Shown in pieces: positions 27,369 through 37,205 of a stretch of DNA of 64,000 nt. How positions within the stretch are numbered: the first letter of the stretch is position 1; each line of letters begins with the position of its first letter. The notes under the pieces are model-generated. The model saw nothing but the letters and a program-made list of their open reading frames with translations, did no database searches and was not told where the DNA came from. Source of the stretch: Hetaerina americana (taxonomy: Eukaryota; Arthropoda; Insecta; Odonata; Calopterygidae); assembly GCA_022747635.1 (NCBI GenBank), contig JAKTNV010000009.1:62986767-63050766 (forward strand), given 5' to 3'. Made by a program: the position numbers and the translations under genes.

Positions 27369-29790
27369 TCTAAACAATCTCTTCTGGAATCAAAGGCTTC
27401 CTATTCATCAGCAAAAACAGCTAAAATTGACATTTTCCGAACCCCTTACCCATTCACCGCACTTATTAGTTGTCCAGTAACTTTCGTAAGTCTTATTTCA
27501 ATAAACTGCCGCCTTCTTCTCTTATATCAATAATTTTTTTCTTTCAGGATTCTTTGGGCAGCAGCTTCCTGACATTTCTTAATTTTTTCCTTAAAGTTTC
27601 AGTTACACTGACATGATAGCTTGTCGATAGGAATACGTTATTTCCCTTAATCAAAATGAAGAAGAAACCATACCAAAATATTCCCTGATTATTTTCCGTT
27701 ATAACAAACCAGCGGAAATTCAATAGCCACGTGGATGAAGGATGAAGCAATTAAGAACGTATTTCCGCCGTCGCATACCAAATCCTCTTGATTTGAATCG
27801 CTCGAAATTGAATCATAAATACGGACAATTACCTGCCATTTATTTCTCCTCTTTTGTACGAGACAACGAAAAAACAAACGTTTGACCTACTGATTTTCAC
27901 CCACCTTGCCTCATTTCACCTCACGGATGACTGCTTCATCATGATCCCATGTGAAATTTGATTCGTATGAACCCTATACCATTTCACTCGCTTAATGTTG
28001 TACTTAGTATAGGCTTAACGGAGTGAGCGGTCTTTCCTCCCACAGCCATTTGTATTCGTTCCGCACCGCCCTTGTTGCCCAAAAGTGATGCATAGTACAT
28101 TCATCCTTTAATTATCTTTTGGAGAAAGAAATAATATATTTCACGGCAGAGATAGGTTCTTGCTCTCGCATTTACAATGGCGAGGGAGGGAGAGGTTTAA
28201 TTTCCTCTTGACAAGTGGGGGGGATCCCCTGCTTCCTCTGTTATCACTGCCTTTCTCCTGCCTCTTCTGCCTTCACCCCGGCCTTCTACCTTTCTCGACT
28301 AATAACCTCCCTTCCTGTTCCTCCCTTTCCGAACTAACTTCCATCTTAAATGCTGTTATATTCGTTCTTTTATGCTAAAATTATCCCGACAAACTCATTA
28401 TGCTTAACAGTTCTTGAATTCTCACCATCATCCTGCTAACTCTCGTGCATTTCATTTGTTAAGCTAACGAACTCATTGCAGATAGTCAGGGGAAATGTTA
28501 GTAAATAGTACCTAGCGACAGGTATCTTGAAGATAAGCATATTTCACCGTCATTTTTATTTCATATCATCTCTATTTGCATGTACTTTGCCGTAATGATA
28601 AGTATAATTGGTTACTAAACAGCAGGCAGTTTCAAACAATTAGATTTAAAATTAATGGACTCATTACGTTTATGTGAGGCATCAAATTTGAAGAAATCGA
28701 AGATTTAGAACACCCTGAGCATATCAACTCTGTAGAGCAATTTGGCAAACTTGAACTTACATATGAGATTAGTAGTCAAATAATTTTATATGCTTCTGAA
28801 AAATTCAATTAATTATAATTTTTGAGGGGTCTATTATTAGAAACTGATATTTTTTATAAATCACCATATTGAGTTAATTTTTGAGGAAAAACTATGCGTT
28901 CTGCCCCCAAGTGTAACGATGAGAATAGGTAAATCATCGCAATTGCCATCAGGAAATAAAAATGTCGTGACGCGAAGTTCAAAATATTTTGGTAGCCTAA
29001 GAAAATACGAAAGGATTGTCCATCAAAAATTAAAAGAATCAATATATATTTACTATTTGCATTTGTGGGTTGATTATTTATTAAACTAAATTATCAAACG
29101 TAGAAAGTTTTGAGTTAAAAAGGGTTATTTTCATAACTGATTTATAATACTGGTGGTATGTAGTATTTCACGAAAAAATTATTTTCCCATTCCTGAAAAT
29201 GGTTTTCAGCTATCTGTGGTCCAGTTGTTCATCTTTAGCCTCTGAGTTTATTTAATTCCACCCCATAGTTCATAAAGTCGTAATTGACCCACGCTAAGAA
29301 CACGTAGTTTGGCCGTCTTCATCGCAGTCATCGTGGTCTCCATTTCCATTCTCTTTACGTAATTACAGAATTGAGCACTTGAAGAATTTCAGAAGTGGGT
29401 AGACTTGATTTTTATCTAGAAAAGATATACTTTTTATTTGCTCCTCAAGTCTATTTCCATTAACATTGGTGTTTTAGGAGCAATGATTAAAGGAAACGAA
29501 ACATAATAATCAGGCTACCTTTAATAGTACTGCAATTAAGCATTCAAATATATTAAGACCTTTTCATCTGAAAAGAGATAATATCGGTTTTTTCAAATAC
29601 AGTTATTTCTTAATAGACTTTTAATAACCTATTACCATGAACGATTTTCAATTTTAAGGATAATATAACACCAAATCAATTAAAAAAAAATTATTTACGA
29701 CTCAAATTTGCGAAATTCTGATTTGAACAATAGAAATTTCTACAATTTATTAGCGCGCATGTAGTTTCAATAGTTATGTGTTAAACACAA
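27369..29790. other. Anonymous DNA with a small C/T-rich patch (about 28200-28330)
   Basis: No gene or transposon is recognised. The patch near 28200-28330 is pyrimidine-rich on the plus strand, like the island at 31000. The remainder is AT-rich with short open frames only. Confidence 0.5.
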
Positions 29791-29822
29791 CTGAAGATGA
29801 CGCCTGTGCGTTGGAAGCGGCT
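29791..29822 (+). ncRNA. Degenerate hammerhead-like motif
   Basis: CTGAAGA, one extra T, a five-pair stem GACGC/GCGTT around a CTGT loop, then GGAAGC where GAAAC would be expected. It is just preceded by a small GTGTT/AACAC inverted repeat. The layout matches the other PLE-tail motifs but the 3' core is changed, so it is probably a decayed PLE tail. Confidence 0.35.
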
Positions 29823-29961
29823 GTGCCTCAATATTTGTTTGCTATTTGCAATTTTCACTCCAATTTCTTGATAAAATCAATAGAATATTTTTTTACACCA
29901 GAAAATTGCAGAGAACAAATTGAGTAGTTTCGGGCGTGAAGTAGTGCTATTACAAAATAAT

Positions 29962-30136
29962 GAAGAACGGATAGTAACAATTTGCCAGTAAATAGGAGTT
30001 ATTTTACGGCCGGGTTTTGATGCATTACATCATCTTCAGGTTTTAAGATTTATTCCATAGCTTGAAGATGATGTAATACGTCGAAAACCGATCGTATAAT
30101 AGATTTTATATAGCGGCAAATGGGTAATATCTGTTC
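29962..30136. repeat. Inverted pair of PLE-tail-like sequences (about 78-bp arms)
   Basis: The left arm (29962-30040), read on the minus strand, aligns over its whole length with the right arm (30060-30136): TTGAAGATGATGTAATACGTCGAAAACCGATCG on the right against TGAAGATGATGTAATGCATCAAAACCCGGCCG on the left, then GGCAAAT, GTTACTATC.GTTC-type blocks. Each arm begins with a hammerhead-like core: CTGAAGA or TTGAAGA, one T, stem GATG/CATC or GATG/CGTC, then (G/C)AAAA and CCG-rich bases. Only about 19 bases separate the arms. Inverted partial copies are known for Penelope elements, so I infer an old PLE end. Confidence 0.6.
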
Positions 30137-30939
30137 CTTATTAAAATTACATAGTATGCAAAAATGCTAGTTAATGTGAATTTATGAAATAATAACCGAT
30201 TTAATATATCACTTCAACCGTGAATATTGGATATTTCAAAGAAGCATACTCTGCATCTATTTCGCGCATAACCGGGCAAGGGTCTCTTACGGAATTAGAT
30301 AATGTTCTCCTAAATGCTCTTTCTATTTCTGTTCCCCTAAATGCTTTCTATTTTATTTATTCTATTCAACTGTTTCAACTTAACATGTGATGAAGGAGAT
30401 TTTAATCAAATCGTTGAAATCTTTTTCTTCGGTTTACTCTTTTATCATCAATCTACCTTTCATACACGTATTTCATAGAGAAATTCTCACTTCACTTTTA
30501 ACATTGTCATTTTTGAAGAATGAATTTCACTGCCATCAATGGATATATTCTCTATTGAGAAATATAAATATTTGTTAACTTCACATAAGAATTAATATCG
30601 AGAGCCCTTGCTACCAAAATTAATTTATTACAGTACCCCTCAACCGTAGGAGGAATGCAAAATACGGCAAACTGAGATGGCTTCTTCATAGAATTCAGAC
30701 TATATTGCAACGCAAAAGCGTGTATAAAATGCACAAGAATTTATTTTAATTAGAATCCGAGATTCAGCAAGCATGCGTGCCATTTCATTTTTACAAATTG
30801 CATGCAGAGAGAAATGAAATTTCGGGGGAATGGTGGGGAGGTGGGGGGGGGGGGGTGAGGGGACCGGAAGCGGGTTGGAACGTGTGCCAAATACGAATTA
30901 AATGCCATATCGGCAGCGTATGAAATTTAAATTAACCAC
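30137..30939. other. Anonymous DNA ending in a poly-G run
   Basis: AT-rich and without recognisable genes. A run of 13 G lies at 30843-30855 inside a G-rich stretch (about 30822-30880). Confidence 0.6.
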
Positions 30940-31700
30940 GCCGGCTTCCAAGTGGAATCTTGTGCCACTGAACAACAAGGCTTATTTTCCATTCCTCCCC
31001 TTTCCCGCCAGCCACCCCTATTCGCCCTGATATTCCCCTTCCTCCTCCAGTGTAGGTATCTCACTCCTTCACTCTCCCTCGGCCTCCCTCCTCCTCGCGA
31101 ATGTTTTTCCTGTAACCCTCCCAAGTCCCTTCTTGCGTCCTCTTCCCCGCGTTTTCCACCCCCAACTTCGTCATCCTTCCATATAATCCTCAGTTTTCCA
31201 CCTCCCTCCGCGGCCTCGTTTACCCTGGCAGCACTTCTTCTCCCGAAAAAATTCCTTCTTCCGCTCTTTGCTGAGGCTTCTCATTTCCAAAATCCCCGCT
31301 CTTCCTCTCTGCCATCCCTTCATCTCCCCCTCGCCGCCCCTTCCATCATACCCTTCACCCTTCCCCTCCTCCCTCCTCCCTACAACTCTCATGCCTTCTC
31401 CTCCTTCCTCGCTCCGACGCTCCGCTTTTGTTTCTGTTGCAAAATGAGACACACCCTCATTTTACGCGCAAAGGCAGAACTCTTCAAGAATTCTCTTGGA
31501 TTTTGGCGCACTTTAGAAGCAGGGATAAAAAAAGGTTACTTATTTTTTTGCCAACACCAACCCTTCCCTCTTTTCCTCGCTCCAGCATACTTTCATCCCC
31601 TCGTCCTTACTTATCGTTATCCCTCTCTCTCTTGTGTGTAATAACATCCTTCCCATTGCTTCTCGTTCCGCTTATAATACTTCTCATGTCTCACCTCAAT
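30940..31700. repeat. Long pyrimidine-rich island
   Basis: The plus strand is very rich in C and T (CTCCCTCCTCC-type) for about 450 bases and moderately so to 31700. A 229-codon frame is open through it (30952-31641) and reads as Pro, Leu, Ser and Phe without any known domain. The opposite strand is open as an Arg, Gly, Glu-rich frame. This is the signature of biased composition, not of a gene. Confidence 0.6.
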
Positions 31701-32239
31701 TAGTTGAATTTTTTCTTCGGCCCTTATTTCATTTATTTTGCATTTAATTCACGTTGAAATATGGGTTAGTATTGGATTGTAAGCAGTTCTGTGGGTTCCA
31801 AGTATTCATCTTTATGGGGCATATCTTAGTCGATCCATTCTCAATTTTTAAGTCTACTTGTCGTGGAACGGCTGTCCTCGGATGTGTATTGAAAGATATG
31901 ATGAAATTTGGAATTTCATAAAACATGTTTAAATCGAGGAATGCTCCATTACTCTTCGTCATACTAATAATACATAATTGAATTTTACAAGCTGCTCGCG
32001 ATTTAAAAAAAAGCACAGTTACTTATATCAACTTTTCTCACTACCCTGCCTTTGGAGGAATTATGCACTCTATTCATGTTGTAATCTGGAAATATACGAG
32101 AAAGGTACGACGCCCGTATTAAAAAGCTGGTTACAAGAATGCAAAAAGTGATTGTCCGTCAAGGCGGCTGTTTAGAAAAATAGCTAAATGCTCAGCCTTT
32201 CCTAGGATGTACGCAAAATTGAGAATAAATTTGTTTTTT
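31701..32239. other. Anonymous DNA upstream of PLE copy B
   Basis: No reverse transcriptase motif is recognised here, so the PLE just downstream appears to be truncated at its 5' side, or its upstream part has decayed past recognition. Confidence 0.45.
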
Positions 32240-32270
32240 CATGAAAAAAAATAAGAGACCTTACTTTTCG

Positions 32271-32891
32271 AAACGCCCTCGTATAACTTACAGATATATT
32301 CTTCAGGCTCGCTAAATCTTTCCGAAGAACTGTGTCCAATTTTACATGACAATGACGCGACCTCATCCTTACTACCCCAATGCCCATATATCGCATACAG
32401 ACGACCCGCCAATCTCAAAAACCTTCTGAGATCCTCCAACCCTTTGGCGCCCCCCGTGACAAATTTCCTAATATTTCCCCTTCTTGCAACCGCCCCCGAT
32501 GTAAAACCTGTCTTCTTATTAGGTCTACTCCCCTCTCCCTACATCCCTTCATTGCCCCCTCACCTCGTTTTCACGCTAATTGCCTCTCAAAAAACATTAT
32601 TTATCTTTTGTCATACAAACATTGCACTTCCTTTTACATAGGCGAATGCATTACCCCCTTATCCATTCGAATGAATAATCACCGTTACTCCTGCAATTCT
32701 GCCTCACTCTCTTCTCTTCCTATCCCTTCACACGCCAATTCCCACAACCTTTCATTCGACCAGTGTTTTGCTCTTAGCATCCTAGAATCCCTACCTGATT
32801 CAGCCACCAATATAGAGGTTAGAACTTGTGAATCCGCCTACATATTAGCTTTCCGTTCTTTCAAAATTCCCACCCTTAACCACCATCTTTC
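32271..32891 (+). pseudogene. PLE linker plus GIY-YIG endonuclease remnant
   Basis: The first part reads in one frame (about 32271-32450) with the PLE linker signature IAYRRPANLKNLLRSS. The rest reads in the next frame from within the open frame starting at 32380. Counting from that ATG, CNRPRCKTC (residues 36-44) is the conserved Cys-rich motif seen in many PLEs. NIIY (72-75) and FYIGE (85-89) form the degenerate GIY and YIG strands, followed by R97 and H101. IEVRTCESAYI (145-155) holds the Arg and the Glu expected late in the fold. The frame change near 32450 and a lost stop codon (the frame runs on into the TA array) make it a pseudogene. In active PLEs this domain nicks DNA for target-primed reverse transcription; the start codon of the true protein lies outside this truncated copy. 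Confidence 0.85.
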
Positions 32892-32978
32892 ATTTCCGTC
32901 CCAGCATTCCCTACACACCTCCCCTCCCCGCCCAGGCCCCTTTCCCCTCTCCACAGCAACAGCATACTTTCAGTCTCA

Positions 32979-33010
32979 CTTGAAGAAGGCCTCTGAGAGG
33001 GCCGAAAGCT
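32979..33010 (+). ncRNA. Hammerhead-like motif in PLE copy B tail
   Basis: CTTGAAGA, one extra A, a stem GGCCTC/GAGGGCC with one bulged G around a TGA loop, then GAAAGCTC. The first core base is T where hammerheads need C, so this copy is probably inactive. Position and layout match copies A and C. Confidence 0.42.
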
Positions 33011-33121
33011 CGAACAATTTACCGTGTGAGTGTCCTTTTAAATGTTGCTATTCTATTCTATTTGTGTTATATTGTGTCAGCCCATTATTGTGGCGCTCGT
33101 GTGAGTTTTTCCGTACAATCG

Positions 33122-33123
<2 letters not shown>

Positions 33124-33208
<85 letters not shown>

Positions 33209-33214
33209 TGTATT
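33124..33214. repeat. (TA)n microsatellite at PLE 3' end
   Basis: An array of TA of about 80 bp, followed by ACATATATGTAT, directly follows the PLE copy B tail. Confidence 0.97.
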
Positions 33215-33908
33215 GTTAGAGAGAGAAAGGGAGAGTCATAATACGAAACAAAAACACAAAAAGTGAGGTTGAAAGCCGAGAGATAGAGTGGAGGGATGAC
33301 ACCGAAGACTTTGGTTGGAGAGTTTAAAGTTTGGGAAAGAGTAGAAAAGTAAGGAAGAAGTGTCTAAGTGGAAAACATTGTGATGGGTGACAGTTCCCTT
33401 TAAAAGTTCTTGCAAAGGCATTCTCTAGTGCTTTTAGTTTGATTGGAGATTCGACAGGTGGAAGTCTAAAAAAATATAAAAAATTCTAACTATTAAAAGA
33501 CGAAATATTGAGTGCATCATGTTTTTGTCTTGAGTGATCTGCTAATAAAGATTTACAGGAAGCAAGATCGTTTTTCCTTCAGTGGCTGAAAGATGAGGCA
33601 CATTTACCTATTCGAAACTCGGAACAGAACCAACATTGTAGCAGATAAACATCATTATTGGAAGTGCATCATGAGGGGCGGTATGGTCAGTGATTAAACA
33701 AATGGTCAAGAGAAAAGCGTGGGACAGGTACGGTAACTGGGTCGATAACAGGAAGATGTGGAGTTTGATGGGGAAGTTTTAGACAGATGCTTGAAGTGTT
33801 TGAGCAGGCTGGCAGGACGCGGGGAGTTAATGTGCTTACGCCTGACCTCCTAGGTAGGACATATATCATTGATTTCTGAAAAGCAGGGAAAATTTTGTTT
33901 GTGATCTT
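33215..33908. other. Anonymous purine-rich DNA
   Basis: The start is A/G-rich (GAGAGAGAAAGGGAGAG). No clear feature is seen. It may be the upstream, unrecognised part of the second PLE type that ends at about 34260. Confidence 0.4.
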
Positions 33909-34260
33909 ATGGATTTAAAGACGGGAAAAATTTCCTTAAAACTGAGTTTGAGAAAGTTAATGCAAGGGAAGTTTGCAGTACATTTGGAAAGGGAGAGAAG
34001 GTTTTGTTGGAGACACGTATGCTTTTATAAGAGTGTTTTAGGGCAATTTTATGTAGGAAGGATGTCAGGCATCTACGTTAGAGGAGCCTAAGGTGGAGAT
34101 CTTTGAGAAATATGTTGTCGGATTTAGTGTTGTTACAAATTCGACATAGAGAGGGAGCATGGGGGTGAGCATTTGATATGAGGACACTCAGGTGTTTCCT
34201 CTGTACTTCACCTGATGATGACTTTGCAAGTCGAAACCTAGGTCGCGTATAGTAAAGTAT
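33909..34260 (+). mobile_element. Possible second PLE type: GIY-YIG trace and 3' end
   Basis: A 60-codon frame from 33909 ends in VCFYKSVLGQFYVGRMSG (FYVGR at about 34047-34061). This resembles the short 'VY.IKC..C..FYVGRT' start of GIY-YIG domains in some PLE lineages, with Cys to Ser and other changes. Stops follow. About 150 bases downstream lies the best hammerhead-like core of the window. The match is short, so the protein call alone is weak; the two signals together in the right order raise it. Confidence 0.42.
34206..34256 (+). ncRNA. Hammerhead-ribozyme-like core, best match
   Basis: CTGATGA at 34212-34218 is a perfect hammerhead 5' core. After one extra T, GACTT (34220-34224) pairs with AAGTC (34228-34232) around a TGC loop as stem II. 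GAAA (34233-34236) follows. ACCTAGGT (34236-34243) is fully self-complementary, so stem III would form best between two molecules, as proposed for dimeric hammerheads in PLEs. The next base, C34244, would be the cleavage-site nucleotide. Stem I is weak: C34211 can pair with G34245, and CTGTAC at 34201-34206 could pair with GTATAC-like bases further down. Hammerhead motifs are known from PLEs; the extra base after the core is the main departure here. Confidence 0.6.
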
Positions 34261-36240
34261 ACAAGATAAATCAAGAATATAGAAAAGATACAAGAATAAA
34301 GATAGTGGAAGCAAAGTACACAGAGTAACCGTTGATGGCGGAAAGAATTCTCTACATGCCAGCAAAGGAGAAAACATATCTGATGAATGCGGCCATTTTA
34401 TAATTTTCAGAGGATCATTGGAGAGACAATTTTCTTCAAGATAGCACAAGCCTGAAAAACGGGGGAATAAATCTAGTACCCACGAAAAAGCCTCAGATTT
34501 GGACGTAGGATTGCCAGTGAAGGAGAATACGAGTGTATCCATTATATCAGTTTAGGAAGTACAAGTAATTATACATGTTAGATCCAGTAGTGTATGAGTC
34601 GATATATTTTATTGTTAGAAATTTGGGCGCATAAAATGCGATTTTGTCTAATATGTATTATAACGTGGTGTTGTAACGCATGGATTCAATCCTCCATCCC
34701 TTTCATTACGAATACAGATCAATATAGAATTTGTTATTCTTATTATATTTCAGCGCATCAACAATAACGAGGAAATTCAGAGTGCAATACGTATACGGCG
34801 CACTCTACTTAATTTTCCTTCCATTCGTTTCCAAGAAGAATGTAAAAAAATCTTTCAGGGTTTTCCTCAGAGGGATAAACATGATATTGTTAAAATGGTT
34901 GATAATAGTAATAACTACACATTATTTAAGATAAAATATTTATTGCATAGGTACATAAAACTAATATTATATTATGTTCCCTCCCGGATATTTATATTCA
35001 TTTATACATAAGTTTTTAGTTAATTCAGGCATTAAGTTGCAAAAAATTGATGCGTCTCATGAAATTCGATGCCCTCGGTACATACTTGGCTCGCAGCCTC
35101 CATGAGCGCGCTGAACCAACAACTCAGAGGTGTTCCCTCTCTCATATGAACATATGCGGACGTTTAAGAAATCAGTTTTTCGTGCATAAAAAGTGCAATA
35201 TGCTACTACTTTCACGTGAATTGGGAAATGTAAAAGAGAATTAGCTCTTAGGATAGACGAATGGGACGCTTATAAAATGCGTGGGAAAAACTCATCTGTG
35301 CTTATTATGCAAGCATAAGTTCCAAAAAGCGTCATACTGGCGTTAAGGTAAGTTATAATTTTTTGAATGCAAATTTTCCAAGGAGTTCTATACATGGTAA
35401 TTTGCGCTCATAGTGAATATTTCTCCCGCACCAAAGATTTTACATTTGATGCTGTCTAAAAAAAAACTTGCTTTTGTAACCCTTAGCCATGGCATCGCAA
35501 GCTATATTTTTTCTGCATCTTTCCTATCCCAAGGCCTTTCCATCCTTCTTATCGCTCTTTGTGCTCACCTCTCCTATTACGCCCCACTTTATAAAGCTAC
35601 GGTTTTTCATCCAGAAGAGGGCTGGGGTAGAAACGAGTCACCGGCTCCCATCACCCTCCACAAACTATCCCTTGAGACACTGTGATGCGAGACAAGAAAA
35701 GCAGAAGAGACCGAGAGGAAATTCAACCAGGAGCGTTGAACCCAATGAGTATATCGGCGTTTATTATATCCGAACAGTCGGCTGCTTGGCGCAAGGCGGC
35801 GCGGCGGAGCACAAGGCCGGGTCCTTGCGGTTCGTGGCGCAGAATAAAACAAATGAAGTGAAGAGAAGCAAAACATATCCTCCTCAAAAATTCTTCTCTT
35901 TCATTCTACTCCTCCTCCTCCTCCTGCCCGGAGATACCTGATGATGAAATGAATACGCGGCGCTTAGGGGGTAAAATTTCATCAAATCCCTTGAAACCCT
36001 GTAAACGGATGCCTCCTCGATAAATTCACGTATGTCTCAAAAATGTGTGCGGTTCGAATGTACAGTAGGGAAAAAAAATGAGAAGCATCTCCTTTGGGGA
36101 TCACTTGGCGTGGAGTGTAAGGAGAAGTAAACTTTAATATAGCCTTTGCCTGCCAAGCGTGTAGTATTTCACAGCCAGGCTAATGCTAAAAAAACGCATA
36201 CAAGCGTACACACTGTTGAACAAACCGCGCCTGATTATTT
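34261..36240. other. Anonymous DNA
   Basis: Open frames of 150-154 codons at 34078-34542 (minus) and 35489-35941 (plus) show no known domain. The second lies in a GC-rich patch (about 35690-35840, with many GGCGCGGCGG-like words). No transposon protein is seen. Confidence 0.45.
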
Positions 36241-36242
36241 AA

Positions 36243-36317
36243 GGCACTGGGAGGCGTGTTGTACAGAAGAAAAAGCTTTTGACCGGAGGGTTACGGGTTC
36301 AAATCGCGGGCGATGCC
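36243..36317 (+). repeat. tRNA-like sequence, possible SINE head
   Basis: GGCA at the start and TGCC at the end can pair as part of an acceptor stem, and GGTTCAAATC at 36296-36305 is a good polymerase III B box. The A-box region is poor and the anticodon arm is not clear, so it is not a working tRNA gene. It differs from the head of the 11706 SINE family. Confidence 0.35.
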
Positions 36318-36394
36318 TTCTGAAAAACTGCACTTAAAATCCAAAACGAACTGTTTCTTGTTTGTGTGCTAGAATTTTGGGATAATATCAAACA

Positions 36395-37109
36395 GCACAA
36401 GGGAAGAAAATAAATATTAATAAAACAAAGGTTATGCGATTTTCTAGGAAGAAAAAGGCTAAGCTAAACATTAAAATAGGAGGGCAAAAACTAGAGCAGG
36501 TAGAACTGTTTACGTATCTCGGTAGTGTTTTGGACCAACACGGTCAAAGTAGTAGGGACGTAAGGAGAAGAATTGCGCTAGGAAAAGAGGCTTTCACAAG
36601 GAGGAGGGAGTTGATGACAGGGTCGTTGAGTAAGGATGTTAAGGAAAGACTCGTAAAAACTTTGATATGAAGCGTAGCTATGTACGGCGCGGAAACGTGG
36701 TCATTGAAGCAGGAGGATAGACGTAGACTGGAGGCTTTTGAAATGTGGGTGTGGAGAAGAATGGAGAAGGTAAAATGGACAGAGAAGAAAACAACGAGGA
36801 AGTACTTGGTATGGTGGGCGAAGAGAGGGGTTTGTTGGGAGAAATCCTATGGAGGCAGGAAAAGTGGCTGAAGGGGGTATTGACCAGCAGCGGGATGTTG
36901 AAGACTGTAATTGAGGGGAGAATGTTAGGCAAACGAGGAAAGGGAAGGAACAGGATAGGGATGTTGGACAGGATGAAGGGAGGAAGAAAGTACTCAGAGC
37001 TGAAGAGGGACCTGATGTAAAGTAGGATGTTGTGTTTTGCTAGGGGTCACAAATTATTCAACTAGTAATTATGTCCATCCAAAAACCTACCTTAACCGGT
37101 AGATTACCT

Positions 37110-37113
<4 letters not shown>
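36395..37113 (+). mobile_element. LINE (non-LTR retrotransposon) 3' fragment
   Basis: A 5'-truncated copy with the last part of the reverse transcriptase protein and a short 3' untranslated region (37021-37113). It ends in a small hairpin (CTACC/GGTAG near 37087-37103) and then (TA)n. Relatively few disabling changes suggest it is younger than the minus-strand LINE at 25180-26840. Confidence 0.87.
36398..37020 (+). pseudogene. LINE reverse transcriptase C-terminal region
   Basis: ININKTKVMRFSRK opens the fragment, matching the end of the palm ('lN..Ktkvm.f'). YLGSVLDQHG is the conserved YLG motif. AMYGAETWSL matches the 'LYGaEtW' block, and RRMEKVKWTEK, NEEVLGMVGEERGLL, VIEGRMLGKRGKGRNR and LDRMKGG follow in the usual LINE order. 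There is one in-frame TGA at 36668-36670, where the family normally has Trp (S.LYG context), and one frame change near 36790. Otherwise the coding sequence is continuous to a stop at 37018-37020. The pattern fits RTE/BovB- or CR1-like lineages; I cannot separate them by eye. Confidence 0.87.
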
Positions 37114-37204
<91 letters not shown>

Positions 37205-37205
37205 A
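37114..37205. repeat. (TA)n microsatellite at LINE 3' end
   Basis: A TA array of about 90 bp with one TACATA interruption directly follows the LINE 3' untranslated region. Confidence 0.97.

Larger units (their letters stand above)
32240..33123 (+). mobile_element. Penelope-like element (PLE), 5'-truncated copy B
   Basis: This is the most complete PLE in the window. It holds the linker between reverse transcriptase and endonuclease, the GIY-YIG endonuclease domain, the C-terminal extension, a C/T-rich tract (32880-32965), a hammerhead-like motif (32979-33010) and a tail with GTGTGAGTGTCCTTT. It then runs into (TA)n at about 33124. The reverse transcriptase domain is not present. Related fragments lie at 11121-11495 (minus) and 60720-61000 (minus), so this is a multi-copy family. 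Confidence 0.87.

Noticed and set aside
30952..31641. 229-codon open frame
   Set aside because: Composition is Pro, Leu, Ser and Phe from a C/T-rich tract, the opposite strand is also open, and no domain or conserved motif is visible.
34078..34542. 154-codon open frame on the minus strand
   Set aside because: No recognisable motif, and it overlaps the PLE-type 3' end that is supported on the plus strand.
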